Shown here: piece after piece, positions 12,001-20,800 of the stretch
Position numbering within the stretch: the first letter of the stretch is position 1
Layout of the letters: every line of letters begins with the position of its first letter
Assembly (NCBI RefSeq): GCF_028768465.1
Contig: NZ_CP118225.1
Location: 1 to 64,000, forward strand
DNA: 64,000 bases
Reading direction: 5' to 3'
Origin: Rhodopirellula sp. P2
GTDB taxonomy: Bacteria; Planctomycetota; Planctomycetia; Pirellulales; Pirellulaceae
Made by a program: the position numbers and the translations under genes
Notes under the pieces: model-generated
The model's input: only the letters and a program-made list of their open reading frames with translations
Told to the model about the DNA's origin: nothing
Database searches by the model: none

Positions 12001-12085
12001 TGAAGCGTTCCCGCATCTTCTGCATGCGTGTGGCGGAGGTGTTTTGGCTGTTGTTGGAGAACTGATGGCTCGGGCGAATCGACAT
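1..12085 (-). CDS. Giant secreted repeat protein, 3' end outside window (giant protein A)
   Basis: Open frame from an ATG at 12085 to the left edge with no stop: at least 4028 codons, C-terminus missing. Residues 1-60 are charged and helical (MQKMRERFNRWE), 61-82 form a hydrophobic segment (FGLGLIAIWNFITNPPF), and 121-134 carry LSPETLEQRQLLAA, a planctomycete LEPR-XLL-like export motif. Then follow a seven-repeat FG-GAP-like propeller (about 294-705), haemagglutinin-like beta-solenoid stretches rich in GDITL/ADGDV, cadherin-like modules with VNDAP linkers (about 1287-1520), right-handed beta-helix parts (about 1815-2500), RTX-like calcium repeats (GDGNDVIVGG, GAGDDLIEGKGGNDD; about 2508-2562), and more solenoid. 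I infer an exported adhesin or matrix protein. The N-terminal 135 residues and the upstream region match giant protein B at 14802-27575. The ligand is unknown. Confidence 0.9.
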   Translation of the reverse strand, partial: MSIRPSHQFSNNSQNTSATRMQKMRERFNRWEQKANERKAHWVAKQAARIERYQNAFRGSWITKFGLGLIAIWNFITNPPFYVRLEKRPSVPYTVMLPWGISFGKRDTKSTRRQSTTRNRLSPETLEQRQLLAADIGITSGNLEITGSANADTLLFSSDGTNLTIVDSSIGDNTLNFTGGGIFGGTGDGTNQATVPLSAFGSGDLVIKGGDGDDSITIGTLSLGAGQGLDVDGGAGADDAVTISGAVSTLGGPISITANDNVTIDAFVDTGGGDFTVNADNDGINGGTLDMSSPRWAQLGEDIDGEGAYDQSGHSVSLSADGNRMAIGAIENRNFFGHVRLYEWNIIEGTWDQLGADIDGEAVYDQSGYSVSLSADGSRVAIGAVYNDGNGESAGHVRIYEWNITDGTWDQLGEDIEGEAAGDSSGHSVSLSADGSRVAIGAHRNGGDNSSTVGHVRIYEWDITVDTTDGIWKQLGADIDGEAAGDQSGYSVSLSADGSRAAIGALFNDESGSSAGHVRIYEWNVAVGTTDGTWKQLGADIDGEAAGDQSGRSVSLSSDGSRVAIGANGNDGSSNLAGHVRIYEWNITDGTWEQLGEDIDGEAANGESGYSVSLSADGSRAAIGAFLNDGSGNNAGHVRIYEWNITEGTWDQVGADIDGEAAGDRSGRSVSLSADGSRVAIGAIYNDGYNGDKPDAGHVRVYEWPGTTGGAIAASGGDVSITAAEVELGGTISGTGSLAIVPSQAGSSIGLGGDSGTLNLDDNELTNLAAGFSDITIGDAVNGTGYVRISDSAFKDDVTLVGGYFYVNEELTNQTDKDIALVARSYDVVVFSDIVAAGSGAVSITANRQIYVPTGGTVSTETGDITLLGNPSAMAVGHGIIVYGGIESQGGAISLTGSGNIGVEIYSGASVTNSISGGISINGSSITDSGREGVRLRGTVSTEDGFIELIGSGGAYNRGVRNDPGATVQSTGSGNLTVVGTATESWSYQGILNQGIFRVNDGTLDLSGTGNYGVHFGGGAAESTGAGSIVITGTGRGTSYPDIHSSGATIGGTNATGDITLNADTIAFYGGTSVASSGDLTIKPRTADTSIGLGYGSGTLSLNISELGYLADGFNSITIGDTTSGTGTINLDSVTFLDPVTIAGGTINDAIAGPDITAPSATLIGNVSPGQSPGVLSVDGAYVLVSNSTTTIEVVGPDGAGAANGHDQVSATGTASLAGELTVDVSNIISGEVNAGDTFTIIQSTGALSGVFSNFASGDKVATSIGGDAIDLVIDYQGNAVILTAFAQNTAPTAANTTVSTDEGTTYVFSSTDFNFADVDSGDAFSVVQITDLPTAGALQWNNGAAWIGVTQDQLITVADIDVGRLRFVPVADANGAAYDSFEFKVQDTNGPALSDDAYVMTVDVTPVNDAPIISITPSSSTLPENTATTTSVKVADITITDDAEAGVNGNQLTLSGDDAASFVIVNGVSGPELHVAAGVELDHEAQVTHHVTISVDDDSVGSMPDDTTSFTLTLTDEFENVSIGDAAFTAADGHVTVLKVAGSGGNPGQIVFQDADGNSIPGMASHAASKVTGFTVTGRNEEADLLVLHAADIAGMTINYEGGSGEGTDTLKVVGTGQDAVYTPSSTTFGDGQVVVGSGPATATIHFTGLEPVDISGMENVTVTSPANGANALTLETGFNSAPVGVNDAGTIPAIKVSGNTDESGVGGGNVNIESAHLWDNTNVTIDTSATTGGGANSITVSSALAGASDNANLTLKTNANGTVNIDSDVTVSGALSIESPTTLVLGGELTAATVTATASTINVNSGGSIQQAIDLVDSGGTVNLANGTYAESFSVNKDITIIGESEAGVEINGNITLTTDASGSTLQNMTLQASGWQIEVPVGNQVDGLTLQSITFDGQITALKPIHTSETGTLGGTLSMDDLDVMNFTADSGDSITFHVRLADGADATLSNSSFADNFGTVQFKGTSALSDATVAITDTTWTGSGAGGQAALEVYDVDSLSVTGGDMGDFAATPADGAPVVGALVYGVDDISFTNFTIDLGDASDPTESLVGGVGMVLYGAMNSATLTNVDISNAGQAAIGILADDPAGGRETDINNMEIDGDSNFVNNGENEITDASFGFAAMPTGDLVSLGDADITIGGDPTGLTIVQTDGTLSFSDENEVVNSGKDNILVDDDAASLQDGEWFENTDGVWYKKGYDHYAALSNAVAEATPSLTNPVPTITVANGDYTQNLTIDKAVSIKGPFAGKHGNGSDVVRGTDEALILGTINITVGSVTIDGITVDASSTANNTTAIFADSPGNTDGLTVENSVILNKGTGLVRRGINVNGSDDIVIKNNKIDMGMVNPGAGNLDGTLPLEAFYGIQIAAVGAAIDGATVSGNEISGAVFGIRVRASQNLDNLTIGGATSADGNTFTKTHVGILMPGEVASNFSQENIQGTIKDPIIQYNTFGTSANDLDYALVGFDGQGTGGDAGVTVSGWTLTDNVFNGSAVATVNLTGEAASSQLTGINTITTGDGNDVIVGGTDVDTIDTGAGDDLIEGKGGNDDIDGGLGVDTAVYQGALTDYTITSAGGVTTITDNTSSRDGEDTLAGVEVLQFLGGGTMILGTSGSDAIEVVKNGANLEVKVNGTVVHTALITSDKPLVLSGGDGDDTFTIDPTAIPAAGITVHGQGQETANGDKLIVGSTAGEDVTVTFDADPGTGNNFGGNIQIGSNTITFTGLEPVDIDATNDVEFNLNVGADATVTQTSPGNYNINAPGFESTNFALGVGDKLTINGAGGAETLTFSGVIDLLGNLDINLDSGSNGADEVIIDGALSVGGNVNIDAETVTLKNVLTTNAGGNVTIDATSVSADSGADITAQGAVSITASSDGAITGTGSANLQAVRTSGGNVTILTGSGGLVIDTITGTSSAPNTVDLDSGGTLEVKTLLNAGASVAANAVDDITVDQVNPATNVPVTLDSSGGRVISETGGAVGVINSSTVTITANKGINVRTNAGTLTALNGGVGLDGDIFIDQTVGSALTLTNVVNQSAGDKVTVQSVGDVTVSSLVRATGGDIKLSAVNATINGAVTSITGAGEIEVFAKSGVTVSGGGSVTADTGTIFIDADIDVATDAFALGQFINSGSVTTGNGSNQAVVVTARDMNLTGTITSLLGRTTLRNSAANQQIILGPNGSGTSVSLSTNELSTVSAESLEIGRTDSNATGAIDIAGSVAPAFTDTLILRTAASISDSGAGSIEETNLRLVAGAGILLDGNNHDVTNLVASSSTGSILFIDKNALIIPSAAAANTIFNTTGPDTIVNGVETTAKNVTITSSDLTIESPMVTSGTGPLVGQVLLIQDTLDIDTTTGSINAAAADVTIRPRTAGTAISLGSNAIQVPGELSMDDAELDRIATTSVLRIGQLDPADLTKAINTGDINIRGPITEADSGYTTLSLVTGGEVTDQTAGETPADIKVTNLAIQASQGIGSAGDLQVTVTNLAVANNLTNTAVAGNININNLGDLSITMTPIDGISGVVNTFATGTITINADAGNSQDGDLTVNAGVTSNNGAITLQADKNIDFSEAGDVNSVGGNIVVTADAALASNLGAITMVEGTDINAGLGTVSLTADGDVTLGLVQSTSATIPAISITSTSGAVLDASETSTNADLIAVSGRVLIVAETGVGTAGNPIETTIGSLDVTTASGPIHIAEANSLSIIKVDQNGTATDDDVIILAGGIITVEAPGSGGSGITAEGGDIVLTATGSNNDIVVNNVITAADAGTITLTAAENIASAAEIKSADGNIVLVATGGNATFTGNGDITSTGIGDISVTASDAGAVITQTDGSLFQASSGTISLTADGNISLSGLKTTHVNNTALTLLTSPAITITTTAGNIVDNGDTVFAGNPTGGLDIAAPNGRLVMTATAGSIGAGNPLEINVFSINAIAGVGDLQVVDTGDIYIDRLTATTGNINVESTGGSINDLQDDTAADLSAPAAGKTITLKAVDEIGGMPFTTGGNTRLELAAGSTVIASTSGADANILLHGLGDVT
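9970..11205 (-). repeat. Seven tandem FG-GAP-like repeats coding a probable seven-bladed propeller
   Basis: Seven units of about 168-192 bp lie inside giant protein A. Each codes W-x-QLG-x-DIDGEA, then SG-x-SVSLSADGSR-x-AIGA, then AGHVRIYEWN. I counted seven copies of each of the three blocks; the SVSLSADG blocks lie near 11130, 10959, 10788, 10598, 10418, 10238 and 10067. Spacing varies because loops differ (two units carry an extra VDTTDG or VGTTDG). Seven is the blade number of integrin-alpha-type propellers. Near-identical DNA between units suggests recent duplication or gene conversion. Confidence 0.85.
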
Positions 12086-12307
12086 AATGAACTCAGCTGA
12101 AAAAAAGCGTCAAATGAATGGTGAAGGCGACCCGGTGGGCCCGCGGTGTGAATCAAAGAAGCGTGAAAAAGGGTCGCGTCGAAGTTTCTGAAAAGCAATG
12201 CCCGCAGAGGCGAGCGTCAGTGCTTGGAAGAGTCTGCATTCGGGCGAGTGGCACAAAGGGGCTACCACCGATCGTTGACGGATGGAGGCCGTAACGGGTG
12301 CGATCGA

Positions 12308-12332
12308 CCGAATTCCTGGCGAATCCGGCGAC
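12308..12332 (-). repeat. Degenerate REP in the leader of giant gene A
   Basis: On the minus strand this reads GTCG then CCGGATTC-GCCAG-GAATTCGG. That is the main REP hairpin of this window with GTCG in place of GTAG. It lies 223 bp upstream of the ATG at 12085, inside the predicted 5' leader. It has no inverted partner. Confidence 0.65.
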
Positions 12333-12687
12333 GGGAGACGAGGGGGCGGCATGAAGGTGCGAGAAGCCGACGATGGTAAAAACCAGGGCGATCGCCACTC
12401 ACGAATAGCGGGACGAAAGATGGCCTGAATCGCGCAGTCGTCATCCCCAGGAAAGAACCAGGCTGAGATCGCGAAGGCTGTTGAATCCGGCTGAAGCGAG
12501 CCCTCGCCCGAACCGCACCGGTTGTTCCTGGACATCCAATCATATTTTCTACATTGGGTGGGTCTTTGAAACGCATCGCAGAAGCTCCACTTCCGATTCG
12601 TCAGGTGACGAATGTCCAGCGATCCGAGGGCTCTGCACGCCCACACCCTCCCACAAAGAGGGGGTGCCCTCGCGAGCGTGAAGGAAG

Positions 12688-12716
12688 ATCCTAACTGGGG
12701 GTTCTGGGGCGAGCAA
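12688..12716 (-). promoter_or_regulatory. Conserved promoter-like element upstream of giant gene A
   Basis: On the minus strand: TTGCTC (12711-12716), a 17-bp spacer ending in GAACCCCCAGT, and TAGGAT (12688-12693), as in a sigma-70-type promoter. The same arrangement, with an almost identical spacer, lies at 28074-28102 before giant gene B. A start near 12681 would give a leader of about 600 nt containing a G/C-rich hairpin (12644-12666) and the degenerate REP at 12308. A second conserved block at 12871-12906 lies 178 bp farther upstream. Promoter function is inferred from position and conservation. Confidence 0.55.
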
Positions 12717-12730
12717 GCATTCGATTCGTC

Positions 12731-13912
12731 AAAATCGGATGAATCCTGAGGCGTCCCAAAAAAGTTTGTTGCAGTGGATCCAACTGGCAGTCGCGAAGCA
12801 TTCGTAAAACTGCGTTCGCCCCGTTTTTTGCGATCATTTTGACTCGACTGCAAAATATATTTCCATTTCGCTTGAGTACTTTTGGCGAGCTGGACTGTGC
12901 GGACGGTCGCGTGCCACCCGACCAACTGCCCCAAGGGTGGCTTGACGTCGCAGATCGGCAATGGGGGGGCACACAACGAACACATTCGAGAACAACCACA
13001 CCTCCCGCAGGGGGCGTACTATGAGAGGGGTATTCCGCGGCTGATGCCAATGGCCATGCATCGTGATGGAGGGAGCGACACGGGGGTTCACACCGGCGAG
13101 ACCCGCCAAGCGGAGGGGGCAATTGTGCTTGGCAGACTGAAAGAATTGCCCGGGCTGCCGAGCAAAAGCAACATGAAGAGACCGATTGCACTCGTTCTGT
13201 AACGTGCATCTTGCTTGGTGGGCGAGCAGCGTATTGATTCTGCATCGCCCTGTGGTTGCAATGAGCAACCGCGGTCACGCGCCGAGCGAAACCTGGGACG
13301 CGAGATTTTGATTTTGCAGGCGAGGGCAATCGACCTGGAGACATCCCAAGAGGACACAACCTCTCAGACTGCGCAGAATCGTGAAAAACCTCCCTCGGCG
13401 AGCACGGCTGCGAACCTTGGTTTCCGGGCGTCAACCAACTTGCACGTGATCTTCCCGAGGCCGCATGTCATGGCTGCACTCATGTATCGTTTTGGGCCCC
13501 TCGCAAACCCTCGGGCGATGCTTTGAAACGGGCTTGAAAAAGCCTCACAGACTTTCCTCAGATCAATCCCGACCGACGCGAAGCAAACGCCGGCAATCGG
13601 CACCAATTCGATAAACGAGCGTCAGGTATTTGACCCCACACGCGGTTGGCAAATGGTCGCAACAATATCAATAGCTCAGCATCCGGCAAAATGCATCTTG
13701 TTGCCACATCGTGATTGCTGGAGCCCTTCCGCATCGGACTAACAATGGCCCAGCTCAGATCGATTCGAAGGTGAGGCGAGAGGGACGATCTTACTCAACT
13801 GATTCCAAGACGAAATCGCAAATGGAACCACATTCCATCACGCCTCAAGACGCTTCCGCCCGCCGATTCGGCGGAAGAGCCGAAAACTGTGATTCCTATC
13901 GAATGAGAACCA
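12731..13912. other. Non-coding stretch between the PEP-CTERM gene and the giant gene A promoter
   Basis: About 1.2 kb without a convincing gene. Frames are open on both strands but give arginine/proline/serine-rich translations with no domain, signal or family resemblance. The part nearest the promoter (12835-12906) aligns with 28211-28290 upstream of giant gene B. Beyond that I see nothing recognisable. Confidence 0.5.
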
Positions 13913-14587
13913 TCAGACTACTTGCAAACGGCTCTTCTTCGCCCTGCGACGCTGGCGAGCAACGACCCCCGCACAAACAACTGCACAGATTCCTAGAGAC
14001 GCGGGTTCTGGAACTGCCGCAGCAGTGATCACTAGAGAACCGTTGGTCGAGCCAACCGGAACGGAGACGCCAGGGCTTGCCTCTAAAAGCACAGTCGACG
14101 CGCCGCCGAAATTAGGTGTCAAAGTGTAGGTGCCTTCAGCCAGGCCACTCAGGTCCACTGTGAAGCGAGTAAAAACGCCATCCAGCTCAACACCAGTGAA
14201 GCCGCCACCAAAGACTGAACCATTCGAAACATCGGTGGTTCGAAGATCGTCGAAGGTCTCATAGCTCTGAGAATTGAATCCAACATCCGGGGCTGAAGCC
14301 CAGATTGTGCTCGTCCAGTTGCCAGTGAATGTGAGAGGAGGGGATGCAATGACTGCCCCAGAAGTACCGTCGCCGTTCTCAACCGCGAATAAGACACGCC
14401 CCCCAATCAAACTCTCGTCAGCGCTCCTCGAAACCATGACATCAATCTGGTAAGCCGACAAGCCTGCAGTCCCCACGGCCTCTGAGTAATTCCCAATCGA
14501 ATACGTTACCGCACCCTGAGCGACTGGAACTGTCAAAGCATACATAAATGCTATGCAGGATAAACACTTGATCAATTTGATCTTCAT
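13913..14587 (-). CDS. PEP-CTERM sorted secreted protein
   Basis: A 224-residue protein starting at the ATG at 14587, with GAGAG about 10 nt upstream; an in-frame TTG at 14593 is less likely. Residues 1-26 form a signal peptide (MKIKLIKCLSCIAFMYAL ... AQGA). The C-terminus has the full PEP-CTERM pattern: AVPEPAS, a hydrophobic stretch (LGICAVVCAGVVA), then the basic tail RQRRRAKKS. In this system an exosortase cleaves and anchors or releases such proteins. The body is beta-rich with Gly/Ser/Thr (YSIGNYSE, FTVDLSGLAEGTYTL) and resembles other PEP-CTERM proteins of unknown function. It follows giant gene B on the same strand after 214 bp, so co-expression is possible. No exosortase gene is in the window. 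Confidence 0.85.
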   Translation of the reverse strand: MKIKLIKCLSCIAFMYALTVPVAQGAVTYSIGNYSEAVGTAGLSAYQIDVMVSRSADESLIGGRVLFAVENGDGTSGAVIASPPLTFTGNWTSTIWASAPDVGFNSQSYETFDDLRTTDVSNGSVFGGGFTGVELDGVFTRFTVDLSGLAEGTYTLTPNFGGASTVLLEASPGVSVPVGSTNGSLVITAAAVPEPASLGICAVVCAGVVARQRRRAKKSRLQVV

Positions 14588-14801
14588 ATCCAAATTTCTC
14601 TCACTCGAAATTTCATTTCAATCGGTTAAGACGACAAACGGAGGGGGACAAGGCTTACCTTGCCCCACATCAATTCGCCCACACAACTCACTCATATCAT
14701 AATTCAACAGAAGAAGATGCAGCATCAAATCTGCATCTCCCAGGCAGGAAGTTCATCGACGATCGAGAACTTCCTGCAAAAGTGCATTCCGCGCCAGCTG
14801 C

Positions 14802-17800
14802 TTAGAACAGCATTCCATCAACGAGAAGATCGTCATCGTCGACCTCCGCGAATACGGAGTCAACAACACTTGCGCTGCTAGACGGCATCATCACCGGAAC
14901 CATTGGAGTCGGCGGGGTGAACAACAGAAGTGAATCTCCGGGCAGAGAGCCGGTTTTGTTGAAGAAGACCCCGAACAAATCCCCGTTATCAATGACACCA
15001 TCTCGGTTGATGTCAAAGTTGTTTTCAACCCCAACGGCCGCGGGGCCTTTTTCTAAAAAGACACTGTTCAAGTCACCGTTGTCGACCACTGTGTTTCCAG
15101 GCACATTCTCTGTTTCGCCAACCTGGTTACCCCAGTAGTGAACATCCGGAGCCAGCAGACCTGTGCTGGCGTTTGCTTTCACCGTGACTTGCAACCACTG
15201 GTTCTTGATCGCTTCGTCCGCCCAGATCAATTCAATTCGATCGGAGCCGCCGGAACCCTCCCCTGCTCGCACCTCAATGGTCGGTTGCTGGCCAGCGTCG
15301 AGCAGAGTCCAAGAGGTTGGATCTGCCGTGTTGCCAACGCGAAACTCGAAATCAGATGCTGTCAGGCTTGTCGCTGGCAGGTTCGCAATATCAACCATCA
15401 CACCATTGATACCACGCAGGTAGTTGGTGTAGTTCGCCGCGGTTGCGGATGCACCGGGCAGCAAGGCGACTTTGTCGGTTGCGATGGCGGCATCGTCATT
15501 GGCCCCGTCGCTCGCGGACCCGATTGGAGTCCCGTCGAATACCGATCGATTGTAGAACACGTGACGGCCTGCAACCGATGCCGGCACTGCTGTCACGTTG
15601 ACGGTGAACGTCTTGACATCCGACGCACCGTCGTCGTCAGTGACCGTCACGGAGACCGTTTTGGCTCCCACAGTGGCAAACGTGTGGCTGATCGCAAACG
15701 TTTTGGAAACGCCGGTGTAGTTGACGGCGGGCGACCCGTCGCCAAAGTCAACGACGGCATCCCAGGTGTCTGCACCCGGGTCATTGAAGGTGACATTTCG
15801 GGAGAAGAGATCCCCCGCTTGCACCAATCCGTCGATCGGCTGAACGATCGTCGGATCGACGTTGTTAACGACGTACGGGATCGTGTACGAATTCTGCCCC
15901 AACTCGTCGTCCTTCACAACGACCTTGATTTCTTTGTTGATGGCCAGGAACGCCGGCAAGTTGTCAGCCAAGAAACTGTCGGGAATCGAGACCGTCGACG
16001 AAGTGGAGTCTTCGATCTCGAAAAGACCATCGTTATTGAAGTCATAGCTGTACCTCAAATTTGCCGCGTCAGGGCCAGACGGATCGAAGATGTTGGTCAA
16101 ATTCACCTGCCCTCCTGTGTCGCCTTCGTTGAATGGTCCGTTCGCTGAAACACTCGCCGTCGGTGCGACGTTGTTCACAGTGATCGGCATTGTTCCCGCA
16201 GACTGGAAGACCGCCGCGTTGCCTTGCGACTCGAGAGCCACCCGGATCGGATTAGTGACCCATGCGTCATCCTCATAGAGATGGTCCACCGTGATCGACC
16301 CACTGCCATTGAGTGCTACGATCTCAGCCGCTGTCAACTCATATTCGGAGGCAGCCGGGAAATCACCAAAGTAGACCGTTCCACCCGTGATTGGATCGGC
16401 GACCAAACCGGCGGGATCAGTGAGCCCACTCAGTGTCAGCGTGTAGGCAACGGTGCTGCTTTCATCATGCGTTGCCGCACCGGCTAGCGTGATGGTCGGT
16501 CCGGCGTCGGTGCCTTCCAAATCGAAGCTGGCGGTTGATGAGTTACCTGCGACACCGACATTGCCTGTGGCTCCAGCGTCGCTGGCAGTCACGGTAACCG
16601 TCAACGTCTCCGTCAAGGCCGCTCCTGGATCCACATCATTGATATTGATTTGGACCAGGGCAAGGTTTGCTTGAACGTCTCCCATTTCACCGCTGAAGGT
16701 GGCGATCTTGTTCGATCCTGACAGCACAATCGTGCCGCCCGACGGTCCAGCCAATTGCTCAAACTCAACCCCACCTGCTGGAAGCGTGACCACAACGGTC
16801 AGGGTACCTGGTGAGACGCCATCATTGATATCGATGTCATCAACGCTAACCAAGGTCTCCAGACCAACCGAACTGGCTTCATCGACGGCAACTCCCGTCA
16901 GCGGAACGGTGATTTCTGGTGGGTCGTTGACCGGCAAGACGTTGAAGGATGCCGTGACGGGGCCCTCCAGGGTTCCGCCTTGGACCGAGAATTCAATCTC
17001 GACTGGCCCAGACTCATCGTCGTCTGGCGTGAAAGTCCACGGGCCAGTCCCCGATAGCGATCCAGCTCCTGAGATCAAACTGACCGAAGTGACGCTCAAG
17101 GCGTCGTCGGGATCACTGGAATTCGCCAAGAGCTGAGCGGCGGTGATTGTCACGGCTTCATCTTCATCTGAATCTCCCAGTGTCACGTCGGCTGCCAAGG
17201 TTGGGAAGTCGAATTCGTCAACAGTGATGTCGAACTCGATGTCACTGGTATCCGCTCCCCCCGCGTTGTCGACGGCGGTCACCGTGACAGTCGTTGTACC
17301 AGACATGCTGCCATCCGGTGTGAATGTCAACTTGCCGCTGGAGTCAATCGCGGGTCCGGCGGTGAACAGGGAAGGATCGTCTGCAACGACCGTGAAGGTC
17401 GTGATCGATTGCCCCGATTCGTTGGCAGGCCCCGGTTCGACCGTCAAGAATGCGGCTGCCTCATATGCCCCCACGTTTTGCAGGACGGTGACGTCGTTCA
17501 GTGTGGCGGGGGTGAAAACCGGAGGATCGTTGACGGCAGTCACGTTGAGCACAACGGCCTGAGGCACACTGTCCGCCGTCCCGTCGTTGACCTTGTAAAC
17601 AAACCCATCGGTTCCGTTGAAGTTGGCAGCCGGCGTGTAGTCAAAGCTACCAGTCGCCGGATTCAAAGTGAAACTCAATGCGTTGGCTGGGGCAGAAACC
17701 ACGACATATTCCAACGTGTCGTTGGAGTCGGTGTCCGTGGCGGTGATCCCGACATCACCCACAATCGCCGTGTCTTCCAAAGTGGTTCGGGCACCTCCTG

Positions 17801-20800
17801 CTGACGTTGTCGGTGCGTCGTTCACTCCGGTGACCTCAATCGTCGCTTGCGCTGACGACGTGTTGCCCGCGGCGTCCTTCATCGTGTAATTGACAACGAC
17901 CGTCGCTGCCTCACCCAAGGCAAGCTGCTGATAGTCCGAGGATGGCGTGAACTTCAACTGGTTGCTGTCGATGCTCGCGCTACCACTATTTGTGATTGAG
18001 ACACCGGTCGGAGTAGACACCGAGTCAATCGCCACCGAATCGAGCACAAAGTTCGTTGGCGAATCATCGCCATCGACATCGGTGTCATTGGCGAGCACGT
18101 CGACCAGTACCGATGGTGCGTCTTCAGTCAAGGAAGCCCCTGTATCGTTCATGGCAGTGGGGTCATCGGCGAGTCCCGTGACTGTGATCGTCAGCGTGCC
18201 TGTCGCCGTCCCCGGTGTCGGTGAAAAACCGTCGGAAACGGTATACGAAACCGTGACGGTCGCCGAATCACCGGCATCCAATTCGGCGAATGCAGTTCCA
18301 GGATCAAACGTGACCTCATTTCCAGAGACACTGACAGTGCCTGCAACGGCAGGGCTTCCGCTCAATCCCGCTGTCGCAGTGATCGACGCACTCTGCAGCG
18401 TAAGCGTCGGCGAGTCAACGTCGGTGTCGTTCGCAACAACATCGACCGTGAGCTGCGTGTCTTGATCCGTCGTTCCCGAATCAGCAACTGCTACGGGAGC
18501 GTCATTCGTCGCCGCGATGTTGATCAAGACAGTGACCGGCGCTGAAAGTGCACCGCTGTTGTCTTTCACCCGATAGACAAAGCTGTCTTGTCCGTTCTGG
18601 TTTGCAAACGGAGTGTAGTTGAATGCACCGTTGGCAGCCATGATGATCGAACCCTTCGTGGGTTGAGTCACCAGCGGCAGATTGACGGAAAGATCGTTCT
18701 TGGAACCGTACTTGTCGTCAACATCTGTGTCATTCTGCAGGACTCCCGTCGCTGCTGGCACCACCAAGGTGGTTTCCTCTGACGTGGCATAAGTTTCCGC
18801 AACACCAACCGGCGCGTCGTTGACACCGTTGACCGTGACGGTCAATGTCGCCGTGTCCTGCAACGCACCAAGATTGGCCGTGTATTCAATCTCGACCGTC
18901 GCCGACTCACCCGCATCCAACGTATCAAAACTGGTGCCCGGTGTGAAAACCACCTCATTGCCGACGACATTGACAGTTCCATTGCCAAGCGTGACGCCAC
19001 TTGGTCCGCTGACCGAAACCACGGTTGGATCAGAAACAGTCAGACTCGAGGTCAGATCATCGTCGTCGACCACTTCGTCGTTGGCCAACACATCCACCGT
19101 CAACGCATCGTTTTCATCGGTTGTGTAAGAAGAATCGTCGTCATTGGCGATCGGTCCGTCATCCGCTCCATTGATGGTGATGACCAAAGTCGAACTGCTT
19201 TGAGCACCTGCCGTGTCTTCCATCGTATAAGGAATCGTGACTTCAACGGAATCACCAGGGTCGAGCGAGTCGAATTCGGTGCCTGGTTCAAACTTAATTG
19301 AATCTCCATCGATGCTGATCGTCGAATCGCTGAGATCAAAGCCACCTGTCGAAGTTGCGACACCCAGCGGCGAAACGAGCGTAAAGTTGATGGCGGAATC
19401 CGAGTCATCCGCGTCAGTGTCGTTCGCCAAGACCGCGACCGTCGTGTCTTCATTCTCATCGATCGTTTTGGTGTCAGCAACGGCGGTTGGCGTATCGTTG
19501 GTGCCGTTGACAGTGATGACCAACTCGCCTGAATCGGAAAGACCTTCGTCATCTGTCATCGTGTAAGGAACGGTGACCGTTGCTGTGTCGCCTGCGTCCA
19601 GGCTGTCAAACGCCGTGCCTGGATTGAATGCAATTTGATTGCCAACAATGTTAAATGACGCACCACCCAAGCTTGGTACGCCCGAGACGGTGACGGTACC
19701 CAGCGAATCGAGGATGAAGTTGGCAGGGACATCGCTTGGAGCATCCGGGTCGGTGTCATTGGCAAGCACATCAAACGACTTGGTTTCGTTCTCGCCTGCG
19801 ACTCCGGTGTCGTCCGTGACGACAGGTGGATCGTTGATGTCAACGATGTCGATTGTGATGGTGTGGACCGCCGAGGTCGCCGCCCCATCCGAAACTTCGT
19901 ATTCGACCACGATTCCTGTCGTGATCGAAGGAGACGGTGGAGCGACAAACGTCCAGACGGAACTGCCACTCGGTGCTGTGAGTGTTCCGGTACTCGGACC
20001 GCTGACCAAGGTGTAAATCAACCCTGAATCAGGTGTTTCGACATCGTCAACAAAGGGAGCCAAATCAAACACAAAGGTTTGCCCTTCGCCAACGGCAAAC
20101 GCGATGTCACTCGCCGTCGGGGTGTCGTTGACTGGGTTCACTGTTACCAGGAACGAATCCTCGACAAAATCTCCGGCAGTATCCGTCGCACGCACCGTAA
20201 TTGTTGCGGTTCCATTTTGGTCGGGCTGATAGTCCAGAATCAGATCCGTTCCAGAAACGGAAATTGCGGCCGTTACAAGTGAACCATCAGAGCTGCTTGC
20301 GGTGTAAGTCAAGCTGTCACTGTTCGTTAGAATGTCAACATCGTCGAACACATTCGAGAGATCAACTGTTGAATCCGCTGCGTCCTCATTGACAACAACA
20401 TCCGCGAGCCCAGCCACAACGGTCGGTTCATCGTTCTCGGCCGCAACTTCAACTTCAAAGGTGTCCTCAACAAACAATCCAGCAGCATCCGTTGCACGCA
20501 CCGTGATTGTCGCAGTTCCGTTTTGCTCGGGCTGATAATCGAGAATCAGATCCGTTCCAGAGACGGAGATCGCTGTGGTTACGAGCGAACCATCCGAACT
20601 GCTCGCCGTGTAGGTCAAACTGTCGTTGTTTGTCAGGATGTCAACATCTCCAAACACGCCCGAAAGATCGAGTGTTGTGGATGCGGCATCCTCTAGAACG
20701 CTGACGTCGGATAGTTGGTTCGCAACAGTCGGAGCGTCGTTCAACTCTGCAACCACAACCTCAAACGTGTCTTCAACAAACAATCCGGTAGAATCTGTTG

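Noticed and set aside
12110-13434. Several open frames of 80-290 residues upstream of giant gene A
   Set aside because: Arg/Pro/Ser/Cys-rich translations, mutually overlapping on both strands, no motifs; part of the region is leader and promoter.
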